The position numbers were made by a program, and so were the translations under genes. This document shows positions 44,801 to 52,276 of a DNA stretch of 64,000 nt, one piece after another. The DNA is from Rubritalea marina DSM 17716 (GTDB lineage: Bacteria; Verrucomicrobiota; Verrucomicrobiia; Verrucomicrobiales; Akkermansiaceae): the NCBI RefSeq assembly GCF_000378105.1, contig NZ_KB899255.1, forward strand, positions 94,935 to 158,934, given 5' to 3'. Every line of letters starts with the position of its first letter. Position 1 is the first letter of the stretch. The notes beneath the pieces were generated by a model. The model made no database searches. It was not told where the DNA came from and was given only the letters and a program-made list of their open reading frames with translations.

Positions 44801-47189
44801 CTGCAAGGGTGATCACGGGAGCGACGATGTCGAACTCACCGGGGTCGCCATTCACCCACCATGCCAAGGACTCACCGTGGAAGAGTGCGAGCATGCCAGA
44901 GTCCATGAGCTCGAGTTTCGGGCTGCTCCCCATCACTTGGTTTGCCCAAATGACCTGACCTGTGCTGTCACGCAGTACGAGGTTGCCATCGTTTTGCATG
45001 GTGAGACGGTCGGCGTCTTGGCCACCAGTGCCAGCAGACCAGAGAACGAGGTTCTGGATGGCATCGCGTAGTTGCAGGTCGCCAGTGTTATCCAGTCCAA
45101 AGGTGAATTGGCTATTGTCGGAGATGAGTAGGTCTCCGGTGTAGAGGCGTTCATTGCCGAGAAGTTGTCTGGTAGATGAGCCAGAATCGTTCAGGCTATC
45201 TTCGACCAAGATGGTGCGTGTGATGGTGGTGGCTGCATTGCCGGCGGCATCGCTGACGTTGTAGTTGATGCTGTAGCTGCCACTATTTAGGGTGTTGACG
45301 CTACCGGTGATGCTGATGGCGCCAGTGAGGTCGCCGTCCACATTGTCGGTGGCTGTGGCTCCTTGTTCTGAGTAGTTGCCTCCGCGTGTGAGGGTCACAG
45401 TTGATGCGCCATTGAGTGTGATGGTAGGGGCTGTGGTGTCGGCCACTACGATCTCACCGTTTTGCCACCACACGGCTTGTTCGTCGTGGTAGAGCACTAA
45501 AACACCTTGATTATTGAGTTCGAGGCGTGCGGTGATGCCGCTGGCATCTGTGCCGCTGGCCCAGAGAGCTTGACCTGCGGTGTCGCGAATGACGAGGTTT
45601 CCATCGCCCTGCAGGCGCACGCGGTAGGCATCGCCGTTGCCGCCTAAGTTCCAAACTTCCGCATCGAGTTCGCGATCTGTGATACTCAGGGTGCCGTTGT
45701 CGAGCAGCTGGAGGATGAAGCGGCCGTTCTCTGAGATCAATGGTTGGCCGACGAGCAATTGATCGTTGCTCAATAATTGGGGGGTGAGGGTGCCAGAGTT
45801 GTTGCTTGGTGCCACGACTTCCACGCTGCGAGTGAGCGGTGTGGCGGTGTTCCCTGCGGCATCGGCAACTGTGTAGGTGATCGTGTAGCTGCCGTAGCTG
45901 AATGAATCTACGAGGCCACTAGATTCAATGTATTCGGAGAGATCGCCGTCGGTGTCATCTTCCGCGGTGGCCCCTGCGTCTTGATAGCTTTCGCCGCGTA
46001 CGATGCTGATTTGATTTTCGCCAATCAGGCTCAGGATGGGAGCGGTCTCATCGGGTTCAGGTGTTAGGGCATTGGTTGACCAGACAATTTCGTCGTCTTG
46101 GAGGATGGTGAGAGCTCCATCATTTTGTACCACCAAGCGCGGGATGCCAGAACCCATGGTCTCCGATGACCACAGTGCCTGTCCTACAGCATTTCGGAGC
46201 ACGAGGTTGCCGTCATTCTGAAGTTTGAGACGCGTGGCTCCGACGCCATCAGTGCCTGAGGCCCAGACCACGGTGGCATTGACTTGGTCGCGGAGTACGA
46301 GATTTCCGTCGCCTTGGAAGGTGAAGCGAAATGTACCATTGGCAGAGTACAGGCGCTGGTTTAGCTCGAGGCTTTCATTGGCTCCCAAGCGATCACGGTA
46401 GCGGCCCATCATCCAGACTGGGGTGTCTCCATCAAAGAGTACGAGGGTGCCGTCATCAAGCAAGTAGACGCGTGGAGCGGCTTCGGTGGTCGTTTGGCTA
46501 TTCCAGAGCGGTTGGCCGAAGTCATCGTAGAGAGCGAGTTCACCATGCTGGTGTAGGATGAATTGCGAAGCGGTGCTGCCCTCGGTGTTGGTGGACCAGA
46601 GGACTTCGTTGCTGTTGCGGTCGTTGAGTACCACATTTCCGTCAGCATTGAGGCTGAGTGCGAATTGATTGCTCATGGCGATCAAGGACTCTCCTTGAAT
46701 CAAAGAATTTCCTCCAGCTAGGGCGTCAGTCCATGGACCAGTGGGGAATCCTGGGCCAGCCACTTGCCAGACTTGGCGTCCGTCGTGACTTAGGACGAGA
46801 TCCCCATTCTTTTCTAGGCTGAGCCTCGGAGCGCCCGTGCCTACTGTGCTGCTATCCCAGATGGCTGAGCCCGAGTTGTCGCGAAGTACAAGGTTGCCAT
46901 CGCCTTGCATGTAGAGGGTGTTGCCACCGCTTTGTTGCGTCTGGCTGGACCAATAAGCGGCTCCTGATACTTGATCGCGCAGCACGAGGTTGCCGTCGCC
47001 CTGAAGCTTGAAGCGATATCGAAGATTCAGCGATTGCAGGTACTCATTTTGTGTGAGTCTCTCATTGCTGAGGAGTTGGGCTTGCTCTTCAGTGCTTGGT
47101 AGAGACTGAGCTTGCGAGTAGTCAGTGCACAGAAGGCCAGGAGCGCAGAGCCAAAGCGCTCTACTCAATGTGTTGTGTAGGGTTTTCAT
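41823..47189 (-). CDS. giant secreted protein: bulb-type lectin repeats, Ig-like domains, LamG-like domain and di-haem cytochrome c peroxidase
   Basis: A 1788-residue exported protein with a signal peptide (about 1-27). Domains by position: three bulb-type lectin modules (about 40-375), DUF5011 Ig-like (about 380-460), lectin (about 470-575), DUF5011 (about 583-665), lectin (about 675-780), DUF5011 (about 790-870), an unassigned beta-rich region (about 890-1290), a LamG/concanavalin-like domain (about 1300-1510), and a MauG/cytochrome c peroxidase domain (about 1530-1788) with haem motifs CATCH and CSGCH and the distal YMHDGSVATLQEVV block. Lectin repeats read QGDGNLVLRD, close to the mannose site QxDxNxVxY with Tyr lost. 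No neighbours share its strand closely. Confidence 0.85.
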   Translation of the reverse strand: MKTLHNTLSRALWLCAPGLLCTDYSQAQSLPSTEEQAQLLSNERLTQNEYLQSLNLRYRFKLQGDGNLVLRDQVSGAAYWSSQTQQSGGNTLYMQGDGNLVLRDNSGSAIWDSSTVGTGAPRLSLEKNGDLVLSHDGRQVWQVAGPGFPTGPWTDALAGGNSLIQGESLIAMSNQFALSLNADGNVVLNDRNSNEVLWSTNTEGSTASQFILHQHGELALYDDFGQPLWNSQTTTEAAPRVYLLDDGTLVLFDGDTPVWMMGRYRDRLGANESLELNQRLYSANGTFRFTFQGDGNLVLRDQVNATVVWASGTDGVGATRLKLQNDGNLVLRNAVGQALWSSETMGSGIPRLVVQNDGALTILQDDEIVWSTNALTPEPDETAPILSLIGENQISIVRGESYQDAGATAEDDTDGDLSEYIESSGLVDSFSYGSYTITYTVADAAGNTATPLTRSVEVVAPSNNSGTLTPQLLSNDQLLVGQPLISENGRFILQLLDNGTLSITDRELDAEVWNLGGNGDAYRVRLQGDGNLVIRDTAGQALWASGTDASGITARLELNNQGVLVLYHDEQAVWWQNGEIVVADTTAPTITLNGASTVTLTRGGNYSEQGATATDNVDGDLTGAISITGSVNTLNSGSYSINYNVSDAAGNAATTITRTILVEDSLNDSGSSTRQLLGNERLYTGDLLISDNSQFTFGLDNTGDLQLRDAIQNLVLWSAGTGGQDADRLTMQNDGNLVLRDSTGQVIWANQVMGSSPKLELMDSGMLALFHGESLAWWVNGDPGEFDIVAPVITLAGNAVVTINQGESFVDPGASANDNVDGDLSGAISVGGSVDTQTPNTYTLSYDVTDAAGNAALTVRRQVIVLNPQEPEPDNELDTTQSSGRFSSPDAALYSLNDTRPIVPSRPINSRFNGNGHAETWDGRVFIRTISSGWVVSVLRPERITRDSDGAPNFSNAFSNSAASSRVHIEVSNGSAHHVNWLGIVPDPAFNGANPHPSDASGNVVANGEFLTYKALVIHTTEQFGTNKHMGHRRATIVVQNPNTADASVRSARFTTSFQKYTYTNGSDFLGIEPSISIDGRLIIFQGHPSNDGRIDNLVYSWNPTPGATQNWSTVRSVADMYHVDRDRDIAGQPFQIRYPLAQQPLRDAEGNTYNTGDLVKGAYPWISRDGSELFYQASRDGVNGRRTGTTVTGRWTGGLLRHIDGPINPFRHRSTRLFVSSPGAFTTMWSPFKDVKDLAIPYSVRGPAYPIFGSNSQDYSEVGFNDFLDGNHVLYFGMNEMLNRDGNYQVTRTPDTSGNDNNGTMVGARFPLEYNNQDSIVGRHGQAIYFPPGSYVRVEKNRGWDTLDQGFTVDFFVRVLDSGTRMFSIDGLLEVGLGNNGQAQATLRNTAGESFSVSGNNSVPNNQWVHLAVTYQAGGMITLYQDAQVIAQSNAAELGDLNFSGEVSIGPRDSDGLFIIDEVKLSNVERQHYEIAHNAYVNLAEPASDELQALIPPHFEQLSSKAIDVDRFSSAAAALGGELFFETRLSRASSTSCATCHVPEQTFTDGRALAQSNEPNGLGDRNTPHLFNRLFSTHQGWGGNAARLDQQAQIPIEASHEMNLSMEEAIAFLASDSHYAQRFQEVYNEAPNSANLTAALGSFQATQFSPEAAVDRYWAGDEDALDASQLRGLDLFMNKARCSGCHDGPNFTDESFRANGIVQNADTGRARQTGRSRDFKLFKVPSLRHVGQTAPYMHDGSVATLQEVVESYNQAGRNTARDIDTDIRPLELSPQEIEDLVRFLESL

Positions 47190-47206
47190 GGGATTTTAAA
47201 TATCTG

Positions 47207-47235
47207 ATTAAATTCATAAAATAGATGAATTTAAT
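47207..47235. promoter_or_regulatory. inverted repeat just upstream of the giant lectin-peroxidase gene
   Basis: Perfect 11-bp arms ATTAAATTCAT / ATGAATTTAAT with a 7-nt spacer, ending 18 bp before the start codon. AT-rich and without a T-tract, it looks more like an operator or a 5'-leader hairpin than a terminator. Confidence 0.5.
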
Positions 47236-47394
47236 GCATGATAGGTATGTAGGGTGTTAGACCAAAACATAAGCTGTGTTATAGGTGAAGCGTAAAGTTG
47301 ATCTTTTTTGTGAATGTGTTCGGAGTGCGCCTTAATCGTCATGAGCTGTTCTGTCCGTGGTATTTAGATTCGAGGCGTGACAGATGTTTGGAAT

Positions 47395-47409
47395 CTTGGT
47401 TTAACCAAG
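47395..47409. promoter_or_regulatory. palindrome upstream of the tiny peptide gene
   Basis: CTTGGTTTAACCAAG, 7-bp arms and a one-base centre, 71 bp before the ATG at 47480. Possible operator for that gene; weak on its own. The rest of 47240-47479 shows no gene. Confidence 0.3.
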
Positions 47410-47479
47410 GGATTGCTGTACGCGAGGTGGGAGAGATGTCTCAGCTCATAGCGGGCAGTCATACGAACCTAGACAAACC

Positions 47480-47551
47480 ATGATGATCAAATTGATAGTA
47501 ATCGCAGCAGCAGCAGCTTGTATGAGCTCATGCTGCATGACCTGCATGTAG
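47480..47551 (+). CDS. 23-residue cysteine-rich hydrophobic peptide
   Basis: Too short for standard gene calls. The frame encodes a hydrophobic, alanine-rich signal-like segment (MMIKLIVIAAAAA) and then CMSSCCMTCM, four cysteines in ten residues; AAAC could act as a lipobox, as in entericidin-like micro-lipoproteins. The ATG follows ACAAACC, the A/C-rich leader seen before other starts in this window. A strong rho-independent terminator stands 32 bp after the stop, and a palindrome stands upstream, so a small transcription unit is likely. Coding status is unproven. Confidence 0.45.
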   Translation: MMIKLIVIAAAAACMSSCCMTCM

Positions 47552-47583
47552 CAGTGCCAAGGCGCCCAATGCGTGCCAAATGA

Positions 47584-47619
47584 AAACCCCAGAGCTCATG
47601 ATGAGCCTGGGGTTTTTTG
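47584..47619 (+). terminator. rho-independent terminator after the tiny peptide gene
   Basis: AAAACCCCAG pairs with CTGGGGTTTT with an inner GCTCAT/ATGAGC helix, followed by further T. It works best on the plus strand. There is no other plus-strand gene to end here. It could also serve minus-strand transcripts from the symporter. Confidence 0.75.
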
Positions 47620-47690
47620 TATGAAGGAGTGCGGCACTGGGCCATCTGTTGGCCCTCGCTGCCAGCGATAGATTCAAACGCTGTAAATGG

Positions 47691-47732
47691 GCAACCCTGA
47701 GCTCAGTGAAGCGCAGGGTTGCGCAGGGTTGC
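47691..47732. repeat. GC-rich hairpin with a tandem copy of one arm
   Basis: GCAACCCTG (47691-47699) pairs with CAGGGTTGC (47714-47722), and the right arm is repeated immediately as GCGCAGGGTTGC (47721-47732). It lies 34-75 bp beyond the symporter stop and could protect or end that mRNA, though no T-tract follows. Confidence 0.4.
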
Positions 47733-47765
47733 GGAGGTTTGGGGGTGACTAAAGCTAGGAATATT

Positions 47766-49586
47766 TTAGTGACTGGCGTCACCTGCTCCCGATGGGATAT
47801 GGATGCTTTCTACCATGTCTTGTACTGACTGCGGTGGTGCAGGAGTGACGGCGCTGACGATGAACGTCACGATAAAGTTGAGGAGCATGCCGAGGCAACC
47901 AATGCCTTCGGGGGTGATGCCAAAGAGGTACTGGTCTGGGGTGCCACCCCAGAACTGGAAGTACAGGATGTAGCCCAGTGTGAAGCTGATGCCTGAGATC
48001 ATACCAGCGATGGCTCCAGGCTTGTTGACACGCTTGGAGAAGATGCCCATGAGCAAGGTCGGGAAGAAGGATGAGGCGGCAAGGCCGAAGGCGAAGGCCA
48101 CGGTCTTTGCAATGAATGCGGACGGTGGGTTGATGCCGAAGAAGGCCGCAACAGCAAGTGAGGCGAAAGAGGCGATACGCGCGTACATCACTTCTTCTTT
48201 GTCGCTCAGGTCAGGCTTGATGATATTTTTCATCAAGTCGTGTGAGATCGAAGTGGAAAGCACCAAGAGCAAGCCCGCTGCGGTGGAAAGCGCCGCTGCG
48301 ATACACCCTGCCATGAGAAGGGCGATTACCCACATGGGGAGACCCGCCATGGATGGGTTCGCCATGACCATGATGTCGGTGCCGAACCAGAGTTCGTTGG
48401 GGTTGCTGTCGTCAGCTTTGTTTGCGAGGAGTCGCTCGCCGTGGATGCCAACTTTTTGTTGGTCGGGTGCTGTGATTTCAGGGTAGTTTGGCTTTTTGCC
48501 TTGGAAGACGCTATTGCTGCCTGCCTCTGACTTTCCGGGGCCGAAGTACTGGATTTTCCCGTCGCCATTCTTATCGACCCATGCCATTTGGCCGGTTGAT
48601 TCGAATTCTTGCAACCATGATGGGGCTTCGGTGTATGGAGTGTTGTGAAGTTTTTCGATGAGGTTCACGCGTGAGAATGCTCCAATGGTAGGGGCTGTGA
48701 GGTAGATCACAGCGATGAAGAGCAGCGTCCAACAAGCGGACTTTCGCACGGACTTCACGTCTTTCACCGTGAAGAAGCGCACGATCACGTGAGGGAGTCC
48801 CGCTGTGCCACACATGAGGGCGGCGGTGATGCAGAACATGTTGAGGGTGGAAAGCTTGCCGGAGGTGTATTCTTTGAATCCAAGTTCGGTATTGATGTTG
48901 TTCAATTTTTCCAAGAAGGGGACGGCTTCAGCCCCGCCAGCGGTGTAATTTCCTATCAGGCCGACTTGTGGGATGACATTCCCAGTAAGGGCCATGGCGA
49001 TGAAGACTGCTGGGATGGTGTAGGCGAAGGACATCACACAGTATTGTGCCACCTGGGTGTAAGTGATGCCTTTCATGCCGCCTAGTCCGGCATAGAAGAA
49101 AACGATGGCGGCACCCACGATAACGCCGGCCGAGATGCTAATGCCGAAGAGTTGTGAAAACACCACGCCCACACCACGCATCTGCCCCATAATGTAGGTC
49201 ATGCAAATGAAGATAGCACAGACAACTGCGACTGCGCGTGCAAGTTTGGAGTAGTAGCGGTCGCCGATGAAGTCAGGTACCGTTGCTTTGCCAAACTTAC
49301 GTAAGTAGGGCACCATGAGTACGGTGAGTAGTACGAAACCTCCAGTCCAGCCCATGAGGAAGCGGGCTCCATCATAGCCGCTGATGGCTACTGTGCCAGC
49401 CATGGAAATGAAGGTGGCTGCAGACATCCAGTCGGCCGCAGTGGCTAGTCCGTTAGCCAGTGGTGATACTCCGCCTCCAGCAGTGTAGTATTCTTTTGTT
49501 GATGAGGCTCGTGAGCGAATCGCAATCACAATGTAGAGTGCGAAAGTGATGCCAATAAAGACGAAGTTCAGTTGGTCTTGAGTCAT
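47766..49586 (-). CDS. sodium:solute symporter, ActP/VC2705 type, large subunit
   Basis: A 606-residue integral membrane protein of the SSS family with about 13-14 helices. Family blocks include [32 protein letters not shown] (about 28-60), the [15 protein letters not shown] motif (near 258) and the sodium-site region with SHDLMKN. A polar insertion near residues 315-390 faces the outside. The DUF4212 small subunit gene is 33 bp upstream on the same strand; such pairs import acetate, other short carboxylates or amino acids with Na+. The substrate here is unknown. Confidence 0.9.
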   Translation of the reverse strand: MTQDQLNFVFIGITFALYIVIAIRSRASSTKEYYTAGGGVSPLANGLATAADWMSAATFISMAGTVAISGYDGARFLMGWTGGFVLLTVLMVPYLRKFGKATVPDFIGDRYYSKLARAVAVVCAIFICMTYIMGQMRGVGVVFSQLFGISISAGVIVGAAIVFFYAGLGGMKGITYTQVAQYCVMSFAYTIPAVFIAMALTGNVIPQVGLIGNYTAGGAEAVPFLEKLNNINTELGFKEYTSGKLSTLNMFCITAALMCGTAGLPHVIVRFFTVKDVKSVRKSACWTLLFIAVIYLTAPTIGAFSRVNLIEKLHNTPYTEAPSWLQEFESTGQMAWVDKNGDGKIQYFGPGKSEAGSNSVFQGKKPNYPEITAPDQQKVGIHGERLLANKADDSNPNELWFGTDIMVMANPSMAGLPMWVIALLMAGCIAAALSTAAGLLLVLSTSISHDLMKNIIKPDLSDKEEVMYARIASFASLAVAAFFGINPPSAFIAKTVAFAFGLAASSFFPTLLMGIFSKRVNKPGAIAGMISGISFTLGYILYFQFWGGTPDQYLFGITPEGIGCLGMLLNFIVTFIVSAVTPAPPQSVQDMVESIHIPSGAGDASH

Positions 49587-49619
49587 ATGAATGTGGTGTT
49601 AGGTAGTAGAGGAGGGGAT

Positions 49620-49886
49620 TTAGTCTTCCTCGGAGTAGCCAAATTTACGGTCGAGTGAGTTCATGCGCCATGCGTAAACGACTAGGATGAGTACAAAGCA
49701 AATGATCGATCCTTGCTGAGCCATCCAAAACCCGAAGGGTGCTGTACCTACATTGGGAGCATTGGCATCCAGCCATTCGCGGAATAAAACACCACAGCCA
49801 AGACTCACAAAAAACCATACGGCGAGAAGTGAGAGAACGAGATTGAGGCAAGCGCGCCTATAACGATGAGGATTATTCGGTTCCAT
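49620..49886 (-). CDS. DUF4212 small subunit of a Na+/solute symporter
   Basis: An 88-residue membrane protein with two helices (about 14-36 and 52-75), the hallmark arrangement of the DUF4212 partner proteins: CLNLVLSLLAVWFFVSLGCGVLF, then FGFWMAQQGSIICFVLILVVYAWRMN. It lies directly upstream of the large SSS subunit, and the two presumably assemble in the inner membrane. The ATG at 49886 gives the usual family N-terminus with several basic residues before the first helix. Confidence 0.88.
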   Translation of the reverse strand: MEPNNPHRYRRACLNLVLSLLAVWFFVSLGCGVLFREWLDANAPNVGTAPFGFWMAQQGSIICFVLILVVYAWRMNSLDRKFGYSEED

Positions 49887-49970
49887 AGGTGTTTGTAGAG
49901 TTAAAGCAATAAAGCATCTATCGTTAGAGCTTATTCATGGCAAGGATGAAAGGAGATATTTTTACAGGGT

Positions 49971-49997
49971 TTGACAGCTTCTAACTATAGTTAGAAT
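49971..49997 (+). promoter_or_regulatory. palindromic operator over a candidate promoter, upstream of the LpxR-like gene
   Basis: Perfect 18-bp palindrome TTCTAACTATAGTTAGAA at 49979-49996. A TTGACA at 49971-49976 and TAGAAT at 49992-49997 (15-bp spacing, slightly short) form a possible -35/-10 pair directed at the lpxR-like gene, so a bound regulator would block the promoter. The remaining gap (49887-50144) shows nothing else. Confidence 0.45.
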
Positions 49998-50144
49998 GTG
50001 GGTTGAGGCTGCGTGTGGGTACTGTGAATATGTGGTGGTGAACCGTTATCTCCTTGAATCACTCTAACTGATGTGATAGTTGTCATAGTTACATCGTTTT
50101 TATAAGTAGCTTTGATAGAGTTGAATAAAGGTTGTAGGTGTTTG

Positions 50145-51224
50145 ATGTTTCTCCGGTGGCTCGCATTGGGGGTATTGATGGTGCTGCCTCTTTGTGAGCC
50201 GGTAGCGGCTGGTGGGACGGGTTTTGCTGAAGTGCCTGGCGATCAAGGTAGCCTAACATTGTATGTCGATAATGACCGCTCACTGAATATTGATAGTGAT
50301 TACACAAGCGGCATTCGCTTGAGTTGGGTTTCTCCTGAGCTAAAGCATGGTGCTTGGAGTATGTTTGACCAGGCTTTGGGGTATTTGGCTGGGGCGCAGG
50401 GACGAGAGACCTGGCTGGGGAGGCTCAAGGGCTATGGTCGTGGTAATGCATTGCTGAGGCAGCGCAGTTTCTCGTTCACCCACTTGATGTACACGCCTTT
50501 TGATGAGCAGGCTACTCGTCCACCTCCAGGCCAGCACCCGTATGCAGGGTGGTTAGGCTTGGGATTTGGAGCCTCAGTATCAGGAGAGCGTAGCGTGAGT
50601 TCTGCAGACTTGATGCTCGGGGTGATTGGGCCAGCGGCCGGGGGACAGGAGGTGCAAGATACTTTTCATTCGATTCGCAACACCACGCGCTTTTCAGGTT
50701 GGGATAGTCAGGTTCCTAACGAAGTAACGCTCAATTTATACCTCAATACGAAGCGTAAGATTTCGTGGGCTAGTCGCGGCAGGCGCGAGGGGTGGGGGAC
50801 TGATACTATTTGGCATAGTGGGCTTGCCATCGGGAATTTCAAAACACAGGCGACATTGGGCTCGATGATGCGACTAGGCTGGAATTTGCCCGATGAGGTT
50901 CGCGACATGCGGCTTTCGGAGTCGGCACAGCGTCAAGCGGGTTTTTTATCCACTGCTGTTCAAGCTGATGGCTTGAGTGCCTATGCTTTTTTGGGGGTGG
51001 AGTTGCGAGGGGTGCTTCATGATGCGGTGCTGGATGGCCCTTTGTTTAGTGACTTCGATACAGGTGTTAGCAAGGAGCCTGTCATTGGGGATCTCTATGT
51101 TGGATTCGCCTTGAGCTATCATGGCATAGACTTCGGGATCTCGCATACCTTTCAGAGTGATCGTTACAAAAGTCAGCTGAAGAATGATGATTACAGCTCT
51201 TTTTATGTGAGTGTCAGATATTAG
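50145..51224 (+). CDS. LpxR-family (DUF2219) outer-membrane lipid A deacylase-like protein
   Basis: A 359-residue beta-barrel protein with a signal peptide (MFLRWLALGVLMVLPLCEPVAAG). LpxR removes the 3'-acyloxyacyl chain of lipid A. Family motifs seen: LYVDNDRSLNIDSDYTSGIRLSW (N, D and T catalytic candidates, about 39-61), SFSFTHLMYTP and HPYAGWLGLGFG (about 127-138), and a C-terminal aromatic-ending strand (SSFYVSVRY) expected of outer-membrane barrels. The frame reaches back to 50112, but ATG 50145 starts the signal peptide and is preceded by AGGTG. It is the first of three same-strand envelope genes with the ion channels. Confidence 0.85.
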   Translation: MFLRWLALGVLMVLPLCEPVAAGGTGFAEVPGDQGSLTLYVDNDRSLNIDSDYTSGIRLSWVSPELKHGAWSMFDQALGYLAGAQGRETWLGRLKGYGRGNALLRQRSFSFTHLMYTPFDEQATRPPPGQHPYAGWLGLGFGASVSGERSVSSADLMLGVIGPAAGGQEVQDTFHSIRNTTRFSGWDSQVPNEVTLNLYLNTKRKISWASRGRREGWGTDTIWHSGLAIGNFKTQATLGSMMRLGWNLPDEVRDMRLSESAQRQAGFLSTAVQADGLSAYAFLGVELRGVLHDAVLDGPLFSDFDTGVSKEPVIGDLYVGFALSYHGIDFGISHTFQSDRYKSQLKNDDYSSFYVSVRY

Positions 51225-51267
51225 ATTCAGCTTTTTCTATCAATCTCGGCGAGCTTTGTGCTAAATA

Positions 51268-52266
51268 ATGTCTATGAGTAATGCCAAATGCATCCCCTTC
51301 GTGGCGGTCATTTTTGTGATGTTGTTTCAGACGCTGGTCTTGAGTGGATCTGCGTCTGCAAGAGAGCAGCCTACTGAAGTCAAAATCGCCTATGTTGTGT
51401 TGGACATTGATGCCGTGAGCAGCGCGGATCAGAGCTTTACGCTGAATGTTTTTTTTCGAGCGCAATGGCACGACCCTGAAGAGGCCCATGATGGAGAGAA
51501 GGCAATCACCAAGGAGCTGTTGGATGTCTGGCATCCGAGGATTCAAATAGCCAACCGCAAGAAGGCCTTCAATACGATGGATGAAGTGGTGACGATCCAA
51601 CCAGACGGCACCGTGACATACATCCAAAGGATTTGGGGGGGCTTTTCGCAAATCATGAATTTGGCGGACTTTCCCTTCGATTCACAGAAGTTTCAAATCC
51701 ACATTGTGTCGGTGGGGCACCAGCCATCGGAAGTTCAGTTTGTGTTAGATGAAGACGTGAACTCGGGGATTTCTGAGAAGTTCTCCTTGCCTGACTGGGA
51801 CGTTACGGATCACAAAGCATGGGCTGAGAACGGGAAGATGTATCGTGAGATGGAAGAAGTACCGATGTTCACCATCTCACTGGAGGCGAAGCGCTACAGT
51901 TGGTATTATATGGTGAAAGTGATCTTGCCTTTGGTGTTGATTGTGGCGATGTCGTGGATTGTATTCTGGATTGATCCTGAGCAATCGAGCACGCAGATTG
52001 GTGTCGCTACCACGTCGATGCTGACCTTGATTGCCTATCGATTCACCATCGATCGATTGGTCCCGGCTGTGTCCTACTTGACACGCATGGATGAATTTAT
52101 CCTGAGCTCGACTATCTTGGTGTTCATCACGCTGTGTGAGGCGGTGACGACCTCGGTTCTCACCAAGCATGGAAAGGCGCAGCTGGCTACGACCATGGAC
52201 AAATGGTTCCGCATCATCATTCCTTTGAGCTTTGCGTTACTCACTTACCATGCCTTTTTTAGCTAA
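51268..52266 (+). CDS. prokaryotic pentameric ligand-gated ion channel (GLIC/ELIC-like)
   Basis: A 332-residue Cys-loop-superfamily channel subunit. Signal peptide about 1-31; extracellular beta-sandwich about 35-210 with the hallmark DFPFDSQKFQIHI loop (FPFD at 135-138) lacking the loop cysteines, as in other bacterial members; four helices: M1 about 212-234 (KVILPLVLIVAMSWIVFWI, with the conserved proline), M2 about 240-258 (STQIGVATTSMLTLIAYRF), M3 about 268-292 and M4 about 312-331. There is no large M3-M4 insertion. Acidic residues just before M2 (D236, E238) hint at cation selectivity. The ligand is unknown. An MscS gene starts 10 bp after its stop. Confidence 0.9.
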   Translation: MSMSNAKCIPFVAVIFVMLFQTLVLSGSASAREQPTEVKIAYVVLDIDAVSSADQSFTLNVFFRAQWHDPEEAHDGEKAITKELLDVWHPRIQIANRKKAFNTMDEVVTIQPDGTVTYIQRIWGGFSQIMNLADFPFDSQKFQIHIVSVGHQPSEVQFVLDEDVNSGISEKFSLPDWDVTDHKAWAENGKMYREMEEVPMFTISLEAKRYSWYYMVKVILPLVLIVAMSWIVFWIDPEQSSTQIGVATTSMLTLIAYRFTIDRLVPAVSYLTRMDEFILSSTILVFITLCEAVTTSVLTKHGKAQLATTMDKWFRIIIPLSFALLTYHAFFS

Positions 52267-52276
52267 ACAAACGACC

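Noticed and set aside
47298..47483. 61-codon frame upstream of the tiny peptide
   Set aside because: TTG start, no motif, and it overlaps the palindrome and leader of the Cys-rich peptide; looks like chance.
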